Below, in pieces: positions 1-7,855 of a stretch of DNA of 11,519 nucleotides (position 1 is its first letter; each line of letters begins with the position of its first letter). Origin of the DNA: Pseudomonadota bacterium. GTDB taxonomy: Bacteria; Pseudomonadota; Alphaproteobacteria; Acetobacterales; Acetobacteraceae. The stretch is from contig JAJXSZ010000065.1 in assembly GCA_021784255.1 (NCBI GenBank), positions 1-11,519 on the forward strand, in the 5' to 3' direction. The notes under the pieces were generated by a model, which did no database searches, was not told the origin of the DNA, and saw nothing but the letters and a program-made list of their open reading frames with translations. Both the position numbers and the translations under genes were made by a program.

Positions 1-1
1 G

Positions 2-502
2 CAGTTCCTGTTCGCGGTGGGCATGGCGCTCGCGGTGCAGCACCGCCAGCGCGGCTTCTCGCTGCCGCGGTGGTGGTCGCTGCGCGCCGTGGCCGGCGCT
101 TTCCTGCTCTACGCGCTGCTGGCCTCCGCACCGTGGCGCGAATGGGGCTGGTCGGACTGGCAGCCGTTCGTCGTCGACGCGCCGGACAAGAGCACGCTCG
201 ATCCGCGGCGCATCCTTGATGTCGTGGCGATGATCTTCCTCGCGCTGTCGTCCGAGCGGTTTCGCGCGGTCCAGGACCATTGGCTGCTGCGTCCGTTCGC
301 TCTGTGCGGGCGGCATTCGCTGGAGGTCTTCTCGGCCGGCACGCTGCTCTCGCTGTTCGGGCGCCTGGCCTTCACCACGTTCGGCCCTGGTCTGGTGGCG
401 CAAGTTTTCGTCAACGGGTTCGGTTTCGCGGTGATGATCGTGCTCGCCGCATGGCTGGACCGGCGCGCGCGCGAGAAACTCTCGCAACGCATGGCCGTGT
501 GA
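2..502 (+). CDS. opgC: OpgC-domain membrane acyltransferase, C-terminal part (5' end outside window)
   Basis: This is the last 166 residues of a multi-pass inner-membrane protein; the frame is open to the left edge, so the start lies upstream. The visible part has about four hydrophobic spans: near residues 31-47 (VAGAFLLYALLASAPW), 71-84, 104-123 and 131-150. Two stretches recall the OpgC family: DKSTLDPRRILDVVAM, and CGRHSLEVFSAGTLLSLFG, which resembles the family's conserved GxHSLxVF segment near the C-terminus. In the family, OpgC moves succinyl groups from the cytoplasmic side onto osmoregulated periplasmic glucans, and relatives acylate other glycans. The substrate here cannot be read from sequence. 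A secreted SGNH hydrolase starts 62 bp downstream on the same strand, so the two may be co-transcribed. I am confident about the family and less so about the exact donor and acceptor. Confidence 0.8.
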   Translation, partial: QFLFAVGMALAVQHRQRGFSLPRWWSLRAVAGAFLLYALLASAPWREWGWSDWQPFVVDAPDKSTLDPRRILDVVAMIFLALSSERFRAVQDHWLLRPFALCGRHSLEVFSAGTLLSLFGRLAFTTFGPGLVAQVFVNGFGFAVMIVLAAWLDRRAREKLSQRMAV

Positions 503-564
503 TCCGCGAGCCCGCCGGGTGGGGCGCGCTTTGCCGGTGCCCGCGATCATGTTAAGAACCGTTC

Positions 565-1353
565 ATGGTCATGCTTCGTAAGGTGCGCCGGGGCGCCGGC
601 GCGGCGATAGGCGCGTTGCTGCTCGCCATCGCCATTCCCGCGGCCCGAGCCGATGCGCCGGCGCTGCGCCACTGCGCCGCGCGCCTGGCGCGGGGCAGGC
701 AGCTACTGATCGTCGCCTTCGGCTCATCCTCGACCGAAGGCATCGGCGCGAGCGATCCCGGCCACGCCTATCCGCAGCGCCTGGGGCGGCTGCTCGCGGC
801 GCGCCTGCCGGTGCGCGTGGTGGTGCGCAACGAGGGCATCGGCGGGCAGGACGCGGATGACATGCTGCCGCGCCTGCTGCGCCAGGTGATCCCGCAGCAC
901 CCGGCGCTGGTGATCTGGCAGACCGGCAGCAACGATCCGCTGCGTCACGTGCCGGTGCGCCGCTTCATTGCCGAGACGCGGGCGGGGCTGGTGGCGCTGC
1001 GCCGGGCCGGCATCGACACCATGCTGATGGAGCCGCAGGTCTCGCGTGTGCTGCACCAGGCCGGCGGCTCGCTGGCGTATCGCGACGCGCTGCGGGCCCT
1101 GGGGCGGGAATTCGGCGTGCCCGTCATTCCGCGTTACGAGCTGATGCGACGCTGGCTCGCGGCGGGAACGATTCCGGCGGCGTCGTTGCTGGCGCCGGAC
1201 GGCCTGCACATGGCCGATGGCGGCTACGCGGCCCTGGCCCGGGAGGTCGCGCGCGAGATCACCCAGGATATCGGCGCAGGCAGCGGTCGCGGCGGCGCGG
1301 TCGCGGTGCTCGCCGAAGGCTCGGCGCGCCATCCCCAGCAGCGATCGAAATAG
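565..1353 (+). CDS. exported SGNH/GDSL-type hydrolase or acyltransferase
   Basis: A 262-residue protein. An N-terminal signal peptide (basic RKVRRG, hydrophobic 12-25, likely cleavage after ARADA near residue 31) implies a periplasmic or envelope location. The SGNH blocks are in order. Block I is FGSSSTEG at 52-59, with Ser55 at the nucleophile position. Block II Gly lies in NEGIGGQD (89-96). Block III is TGSND at 120-124, with Asn123 for the oxyanion hole. Block V is DGLHM, with Asp212 and His215 completing the triad. Block I reads GSSS rather than GDSL. Such enzymes hydrolyse or transfer O-acyl esters on glycans, lipids or peptidoglycan. The location after an opgC-type acyltransferase suggests a role in glycan acylation. 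ATG 565 has no clear ribosome site, and ATG 571 is an equally possible start. The stop is immediately followed by the GTG of the next gene, so they are probably one transcript. The last 25 residues look low-complexity and non-catalytic. Confidence 0.85.
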   Translation: MVMLRKVRRGAGAAIGALLLAIAIPAARADAPALRHCAARLARGRQLLIVAFGSSSTEGIGASDPGHAYPQRLGRLLAARLPVRVVVRNEGIGGQDADDMLPRLLRQVIPQHPALVIWQTGSNDPLRHVPVRRFIAETRAGLVALRRAGIDTMLMEPQVSRVLHQAGGSLAYRDALRALGREFGVPVIPRYELMRRWLAAGTIPAASLLAPDGLHMADGGYAALAREVAREITQDIGAGSGRGGAVAVLAEGSARHPQQRSK

Positions 1354-2079
1354 GTGGCGATCGCCGCCCCGGCGGCGCATGTTCTTGGCGTGTCGTACCC
1401 ATCGGTGCACCGACGCCGGCTGTTGCTCACGCCCGAGCTGATGCTGCGGGCTTATCGCGCCGGACTGTTCCCGATGGCGCCGTCGCGGGCCAGCGCCGAT
1501 CTCGAATGGCTCGATCCGCTCGAGCGCGGCATCATCCCGCTCGATGCGTTCCATCTGCCGGCGCGGCTGGCGCGCACGCTGCGTAACGGCGGCTTCACGG
1601 TTCGGGTGGACGGCGATTTCGCCGCGGTCATCGCCGCCTGCGCGGCGCCGGGCCCGGGGCGCTCGGGTACCTGGATCAACGACGAAATTGAGCGCGTGTT
1701 CAACGCGCTGGCCGCGCTCGGGCATGCGCACAGCGTCGAAGTGCTGGCCGGCGGGCGGCTGGTCGGCGGGCTCTACGGCGTCGCGGCTGGCGGCGCCTTT
1801 TTCGGCGAGAGCATGTTCAGCCACGCCGCCGACGCCTCGAAAGTGGCGCTCGTACACCTCGTGGCACGGCTGCGGCTGGGCGGGTTCACCCTGCTCGACA
1901 CCCAGTTCGTGACCGATCACCTGGCGCGGTTCGGCTCCATCACGATACCGCGCGAGGCGTATCATCTGCGGTTGGACGCGGCGCTGGCGGCGCCCGCGCA
2001 CTGGGTCGGCGAGCCGCCGGCCGAGCTTCTTGCCGCCGAGATCGCGCGCCTGCGCGAGCCGTCGCCGCCATCATCATGA
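1354..2079 (+). CDS. aat: leucyl/phenylalanyl-tRNA--protein transferase
   Basis: This cytoplasmic enzyme transfers Leu or Phe from aminoacyl-tRNA to proteins with N-terminal Arg or Lys, marking them for ClpS/ClpAP degradation (bacterial N-end rule). The protein has up to 241 residues. The family signature is nearly complete: LTPELMLRAYRAGLFPM (25-41), EWLDPLERGIIPLD (51-64), GTWINDEIERVF (105-116), LGHAHSVEV (122-130), LVGGLYGV (136-143), GESMFS (151-156), ASKVALVHLV (161-170), LLDTQFVTDHLARFG (180-194) and IPREAY (198-203). The start is uncertain. GTG 1354 directly abuts the previous stop (TAG-GTG), but in-frame GTG codons at 1390 and 1405 fit the usual short N-terminus of about 8 residues before LTPEL, and none has a clear Shine-Dalgarno sequence. 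Translation is probably coupled to the upstream hydrolase gene. No functional link to that gene is evident. Confidence 0.95.
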   Translation: MAIAAPAAHVLGVSYPSVHRRRLLLTPELMLRAYRAGLFPMAPSRASADLEWLDPLERGIIPLDAFHLPARLARTLRNGGFTVRVDGDFAAVIAACAAPGPGRSGTWINDEIERVFNALAALGHAHSVEVLAGGRLVGGLYGVAAGGAFFGESMFSHAADASKVALVHLVARLRLGGFTLLDTQFVTDHLARFGSITIPREAYHLRLDAALAAPAHWVGEPPAELLAAEIARLREPSPPSS

Positions 2080-2080
2080 T

Positions 2081-2103
2081 GCCTGGAACGCGGAGAACCA
2101 GGC
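2081..2103 (+). repeat. small inverted repeat between aat and the next gene
   Basis: Arms GCCTGG (2081-2086) and CCAGGC (2098-2103) flank an 11-nt loop, immediately after the aat stop. No T-tract follows, so it is more likely an attenuating or processing hairpin than a terminator, or it may be chance in GC-rich DNA. Confidence 0.3.
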
Positions 2104-2113
2104 TTGGACAAGC

Positions 2114-2119
2114 AAGGAG
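2114..2119 (+). promoter_or_regulatory. ribosome binding site AAGGAG fixing the start at 2130
   Basis: AAGGAG lies 10 nt before ATG 2130 and is the best Shine-Dalgarno match in this part of the window. It favours 2130 over the upstream in-frame ATG at 2076, which overlaps the aat stop and would place 18 charged residues in front of a clean signal peptide. Confidence 0.75.
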
Positions 2120-2129
2120 AGAAACGCCA

Positions 2130-2804
2130 ATGCGCCATTTCGCGACTGGCTGCCTGGTGCTGCTGTTGATCACGCCCGCCTGGGCGCAGAGCCGTCCAAA
2201 AACATTCCCGACTCGCGACGTCACCGTTACGTACCAGGACTCGAAGAACCATCCGATGACGATCGAGTTCGGGGCCGCGGCCGGTCGCATCCGCGTGTCC
2301 GGCATTAGCGGGCAGGGCGAATACGCCATCATCGAGCCCCATGGCAACGCGATGTTCATCGTGACCCCGGCCCGGCACGTCGCCATCCGCCTGCCGGAGT
2401 CGCCGCAAATGCGCGACCTGATCAACCAGCGGGATTTGTCGGACTTCAGGCGCGCGGGCTCGGCCACCGTTGCCGGCGTTTCCTGCACCCGATGGGATGT
2501 GCACAGTGCGCAGGGCAACGACGAGATCTGCATTACCGGCGACGGCGTGATGCTGCGTGTCCGGCGCCTGACGGGCGCCGGCCCGGGCAATGGCATGCTG
2601 CAGGCGATCAAAGTCGACTATCACAGCGTGCCGGCCAGCGACTTCGAGGTGCCCCCCGGCTACCAGACGGTCACCGTGCCGCAGATGATGAACGGCGCGA
2701 TGCCTCCCGGCGCGATGCCTCCGGGTGCGATGCCTCCGGGTGCGATGCCTCCGGGTGCGATGCCTCCGGGCGCGATGCCGCCGGGACCCAAGCCGAAGCC
2801 CTGA
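2130..2804 (+). CDS. exported DUF4412-like protein with C-terminal GAMPP repeats
   Basis: A 224-residue protein of unknown function. It opens with a typical Sec signal peptide (MRHFATGCLVLLLITPAWA, likely cut before QS), so it is periplasmic or surface-exposed. The middle part (about 27-175) is beta-rich: VTVTYQDSKNHPMTIEF, GRIRVSGISGQGEYAIIEPHG and CTRWDVHSAQGNDEICITGDGVMLRV. This alternation of strands with a Cys pair resembles DUF4412 proteins, which are related to LolA/LolB-like folds; that assignment is tentative. The C-terminus is six perfect GAMPP pentapeptides followed by GPKPKP, a flexible Pro/Met-rich tail with no predicted fold. The start at 2130 is chosen for its strong ribosome site and signal peptide. 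The gene is 50 bp from aat on the same strand and ends just before a hairpin and T-run. No specific partner can be inferred. Confidence 0.75.
   Translation: MRHFATGCLVLLLITPAWAQSRPKTFPTRDVTVTYQDSKNHPMTIEFGAAAGRIRVSGISGQGEYAIIEPHGNAMFIVTPARHVAIRLPESPQMRDLINQRDLSDFRRAGSATVAGVSCTRWDVHSAQGNDEICITGDGVMLRVRRLTGAGPGNGMLQAIKVDYHSVPASDFEVPPGYQTVTVPQMMNGAMPPGAMPPGAMPPGAMPPGAMPPGAMPPGPKPKP
2694..2783 (+). repeat. six tandem 15-bp units encoding GAMPP
   Basis: Six in-frame 15-bp units begin at 2694, 2709, 2724, 2739, 2754 and 2769. The three central units are identical (GGTGCGATGCCTCCG); the outer ones differ only at silent third positions (GGC for GGT, CCC or CCG, CCT or CCG). Silent drift at the edges and identity in the centre indicate recent expansion by slippage or unequal exchange. 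Unit length is a multiple of three, so copy-number changes keep the frame. Confidence 0.95.
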
Positions 2805-2837
2805 TCCGTTTCGCTGCTGTAGCGATGTGACGGCCCT

Positions 2838-2871
2838 GGGGCCGGTGGCGTGGCCGCCTGCCCCGGGTTTT
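2838..2871 (+). terminator. candidate intrinsic terminator after the GAMPP-repeat gene
   Basis: A compact hairpin is visible. GGGGC (2838-2842) pairs with GCCCC (2860-2864), then GG with CC, a T-G wobble, and GGC with GCC, closing a 3-nt loop GTG (2850-2852); one C-T mismatch interrupts the stem. It is followed by GGG and TTTT (2868-2871). The T-run is short, so efficiency is uncertain. It lies between convergent genes and ends 4 bp before the acnA stop codon on the other strand. Confidence 0.5.
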
Positions 2872-2874
2872 CGA

Positions 2875-5568
<2,694 letters not shown>

Positions 5569-5607
5569 GGCGCTTCTCTTTCGTTATGACGGTGCCCGCC
5601 CCGAGCT

Positions 5608-5651
5608 CCGGCCGTGGCCGGGCGTGGAGGCGCTGCGATTTGCCACAGCGC
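5608..5651. promoter_or_regulatory. acnA-ccmA divergent intergenic region with two inverted repeats
   Basis: The 125 bp between the two start codons (5569-5693) hold two perfect inverted repeats. CCGGCC/GGCCGG at 5608-5621 has a 2-bp centre and may be chance. GCGCTG (5630-5635) and CAGCGC (5646-5651) flank a 10-bp centre (CGATTTGCCA), a spacing of about 1.5 helical turns suited to a dimeric regulator. I could not identify a convincing sigma-70 promoter pair on either strand. Operator function is inference. Confidence 0.35.
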
Positions 5652-5682
5652 GCTTCCCCAGTCCATGAGGGGGGACGGTATC

Positions 5683-5688
5683 GGGGGA
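5683..5688 (+). promoter_or_regulatory. ccmA: ribosome binding site GGGGGA for a TTG-started ccmA
   Basis: GGGGGA sits 5 nt before TTG 5694 and supports this non-ATG start. An overlapping ATG at 5689 runs straight into a stop (ATG CAT TGA). An earlier in-frame ATG at 5586 would add 36 residues unlike CcmA. A second G-run (5669-5674) lies just upstream, and TCCCC at 5655-5659 could pair with either run. Confidence 0.5.
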
Positions 5689-5693
5689 ATGCA

Positions 5694-6311
5694 TTGAGCG
5701 CGGGGTCGGCGGGCGCTGGGCTGGTGTTCGAGGGGATCGCGGCGGTGCGGGCCGAGCGGCTGGTGCTGGCCGGCATCGGCGGCGGCGTCGGGCGCGGCGG
5801 CGCGCTGCTGCTGCGCGGCGCCAACGGCACCGGCAAGTCGACGTTGCTGCGCATCCTCGCGGGGCTGCTGCGGCCGGACGCGGGGCGCGTCGCCTGGGAT
5901 GGCGAGGCGCTGGAGGACCTGCCGTCCTGGTCGCGACATGTCGCCTATGTCGGGCACCTCGATGCGCTGAAGCCGGGGCTGACGGTGGCCGAGAACCTGC
6001 GCCCCTGGTCGCACGAGGCGGGGCACGCGGTCGAGCCGGCGCTGGCGGTGATGGGGCTGGAGCCGCTGGTCGCGGTTCCGGCGAGGTTCCTTTCGGCCGG
6101 TCAGCGGCGACGTGCCGTGCTGGCGCGCCTGGTGCTGTCCGCGGCCCCGCTCTGGCTGCTCGACGAGCCGACCAACGCGCTCGATGCCGCCTCGCTGGCG
6201 CGGCTCGAGGCGTTGCTGGCGGCGCACCGCGATGCCGGCGGCGCCGTGGTCGCGGCGACACATCAGGATTTCGTGCTGCCCGGGGCGGCGACTCTGGAGC
6301 TGGCGGGCTGA
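5694..6311 (+). CDS. ccmA: cytochrome c biogenesis ABC transporter ATP-binding protein CcmA
   Basis: A 205-residue ATPase subunit of the CcmABCD complex. ATP hydrolysis releases haem-loaded CcmE from CcmCD during System I cytochrome c maturation. Visible motifs are Walker A GANGTGKST (42-50), the CcmA-type segment YVGHLDALKPGLTVAENL (85-102), the ABC signature LSAGQ (133-137) followed by RRRAVLARL, Walker B LWLLDEPTNALD (153-164) with Glu158, and the H-loop His190. All catalytic residues are present. Length equals the family norm when TTG 5694 is used; GTG 5724 is an alternative start. The gene is divergent from acnA, and its stop overlaps the ATG of ccmB (TGATG), a sign of translational coupling. 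Confidence 0.93.
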   Translation: MSAGSAGAGLVFEGIAAVRAERLVLAGIGGGVGRGGALLLRGANGTGKSTLLRILAGLLRPDAGRVAWDGEALEDLPSWSRHVAYVGHLDALKPGLTVAENLRPWSHEAGHAVEPALAVMGLEPLVAVPARFLSAGQRRRAVLARLVLSAAPLWLLDEPTNALDAASLARLEALLAAHRDAGGAVVAATHQDFVLPGAATLELAG

Positions 6312-6967
6312 TGTTCGGCGAATTGCTGCGCCGCGAGCTGCGCCTCGGGCTGCGCCACGCGGCGGACAGCGTCGCCGCCCTGCTGTTCTTCGCCGTGGTG
6401 GCGGCCCTGTTCCCGCTGGGCGTGGGGCCGGAACCGAAACTGCTCGCGCGCATCGGCCCCGGCGTGATCTGGGTGGCGGCCCTGCTCGCGGCGATCCTCC
6501 CGCTCGACCGGCTGTTCGGCGCCGATGCCGAGGATGGCACGCTCGATCTGCTGCTGCTTTCCGGTCTGCCGCCGGCCGGGGTCGCGATCCTCAAGGCCTG
6601 TGCGCACTGGCTGCTCACCGGCCTGCCGCTGCTGCTGGCCTCGGGCCCGGTCGCCATCATGTTCGGCGTCGCCCCGGCACCGTTCCGGGTGCTGCTGCTG
6701 GGGCTGCTGCCGGGCACCCTGGTGCTGAGCCTGCTCGGCACCGCGGCCGCGGCGCTGGTGGTGGGCGCGCGGCGGGGCGGCGTGCTGCTGCCGTTGCTGG
6801 TGCTGCCGCTGGCGACACCGGTGCTGATCATGGGCACACTGGCGGCAGAGGCGGCGCGCACCGCGGCGCCCGACGCGGCGCCGCTGCTGGTGCTGGGGGC
6901 CCTGCTGGCGCTTTGCGCGCCGTTCTGCCCGATCGCCGCCGGGGCCGCCTTGCGGCAGTCCGGCTGA
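6311..6967 (+). CDS. ccmB: haem exporter / cytochrome c biogenesis membrane protein CcmB
   Basis: A 218-residue polytopic inner-membrane protein, the usual CcmB length (about 220), and the permease partner of CcmA in the CcmABCD complex. Family hallmarks include an N-terminal RRELRLGLRHAAD amphipathic segment, LFPLGVGPEPKLLARIGPGVIWVAALLA (33-60), LDRLFGADAEDGTLDLLLLSGLPP (65-88), and KACAHWLLTGLPLLLASG (94-111) with the conserved AHW. About six hydrophobic spans are visible: near 20-37, 49-64, 98-117, 125-149, 157-176 and 189-210. ATG overlaps the ccmA stop by one base in TGATG. Residues 170-190 are unusually Ala-rich. ccmC normally follows; here a DMT permease begins 21 bp later. Confidence 0.95.
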   Translation: MFGELLRRELRLGLRHAADSVAALLFFAVVAALFPLGVGPEPKLLARIGPGVIWVAALLAAILPLDRLFGADAEDGTLDLLLLSGLPPAGVAILKACAHWLLTGLPLLLASGPVAIMFGVAPAPFRVLLLGLLPGTLVLSLLGTAAAALVVGARRGGVLLPLLVLPLATPVLIMGTLAAEAARTAAPDAAPLLVLGALLALCAPFCPIAAGAALRQSG

Positions 6968-6988
6968 CCGGCGCGCGCGGTGTGAGCC

Positions 6989-7855
6989 ATGGGTGACCGG
7001 CTCGGTCTCGGCATGCTGCTTGGCGTGCTCGCCTATTCGCTGTTCGCGATGCACGACGCGACCAACAAATGGCTGGTCGAAGGTCTGCCGGTGCCCGAGG
7101 TGCTGTTCTTTCGCAGCCTCGCGATCCTGATCGGCGTCAGCGTCGCCTCGCGCGGGCGGGTGGTGCCGGCGCTGTTTGCCTCGACGATGAAGCTTTCCCT
7201 GGCGGCGCGCGGCGCGCTCACCCTCAGCGCCTGGCTGCTTTACTACACCGCGGCACGCCAGCTCTCGCTGGCGCAGCTCACGACGCTCTACTACGCCTCG
7301 CCGCTGCTCACGACGCTGCTTGCGCGGCCGCTGCTGGGCGAGCGGGTGACGCCCTTGCGCTGGACCTGCGTCGGGATCGGCTTCGTCGGCGTCTTGGTGG
7401 CGAGCGATCCGTTCGGCGTGCCGCTGTCGGTCTCGACCGGGCTGGTGCTGGCGGCGGCGGGGATGTGGGCGCTGGCGGTGATCCTGATGCGCCAGATCGC
7501 CCGGCGTGAAACCTCGATGCTGCAGGTCTTCGCGCAGAACCTGGTGTTCCTGGTGGTGACCGGCGCGATGAGCCTGTGGCATTTCCGCCTGCCGCACGGC
7601 CTCGAATGGCTCCTGCTGCTCGAGATCGGGCTGTTCGGCGGCCTGGGCCAGTACATCCTGTTCGAGGCGGTGCGCCAGGCGCCGGCGGCGGTGATGGCGA
7701 CGGTGGAATATGTCTCGCTGATCTGGGCCTTCGTGCTCGGCTACCTGGTGTTCGGCAATGTTCCGGACCTCGCCGTGTTCGCCGGCGCCGCGGTGGTGAT
7801 GCTCGCGGGCGGGCTGCTGGTGCTGGGCGAGCGCCGCCGGCAGCTCAGGGCTTGA
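6989..7855 (+). CDS. EamA-family (DMT superfamily) inner-membrane transporter
   Basis: A 288-residue protein with about ten hydrophobic helices in two homologous halves, the EamA layout. Recognisable family stretches are NKWLVEGLPVPEVLFFRSL (26-44) in the first half, YYTAARQLSLAQLTTLYYASPLLTTLLA ending near residue 111 and followed by LLGERVTP, and in the second half EAVRQAPAAVMATVEYVSLIWAFVLGYLVFGNVP. DMT carriers typically export amino acids or metabolites; the substrate cannot be read from this sequence. ATG 6989 has only a weak ribosome site (GTGTGAG). The 21-bp gap from ccmB suggests read-through transcription, though a role in haem or cytochrome c maturation is not implied by family. 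The 3' end overlaps the convergent regulator gene by 11 bp. Confidence 0.92.
   Translation: MGDRLGLGMLLGVLAYSLFAMHDATNKWLVEGLPVPEVLFFRSLAILIGVSVASRGRVVPALFASTMKLSLAARGALTLSAWLLYYTAARQLSLAQLTTLYYASPLLTTLLARPLLGERVTPLRWTCVGIGFVGVLVASDPFGVPLSVSTGLVLAAAGMWALAVILMRQIARRETSMLQVFAQNLVFLVVTGAMSLWHFRLPHGLEWLLLLEIGLFGGLGQYILFEAVRQAPAAVMATVEYVSLIWAFVLGYLVFGNVPDLAVFAGAAVVMLAGGLLVLGERRRQLRA

Noticed and set aside
724..2001. 425-codon minus-strand frame opposite the SGNH and aat genes
   Set aside because: The plus-strand genes have clear family motifs; this antisense product is Arg/His/Gln-rich low-complexity sequence typical of GC-rich shadows.
2076..2129. Earlier ATG at 2076 for the GAMPP-repeat protein
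   Set aside because: It places 18 charged residues before a well-formed signal peptide and lacks a ribosome site, whereas ATG 2130 has AAGGAG.
2694..2783. Tandem repeats as a CRISPR array or site-specific recombination site
   Set aside because: Units are contiguous 15-mers with no spacers, in frame with a protein and varying only at silent positions.
5608..5621. CCGGCC-GT-GGCCGG as a terminator or operator
   Set aside because: A 2-nt loop cannot form a stable hairpin as drawn, no T-run follows, and such CG palindromes are common by chance at this base composition.
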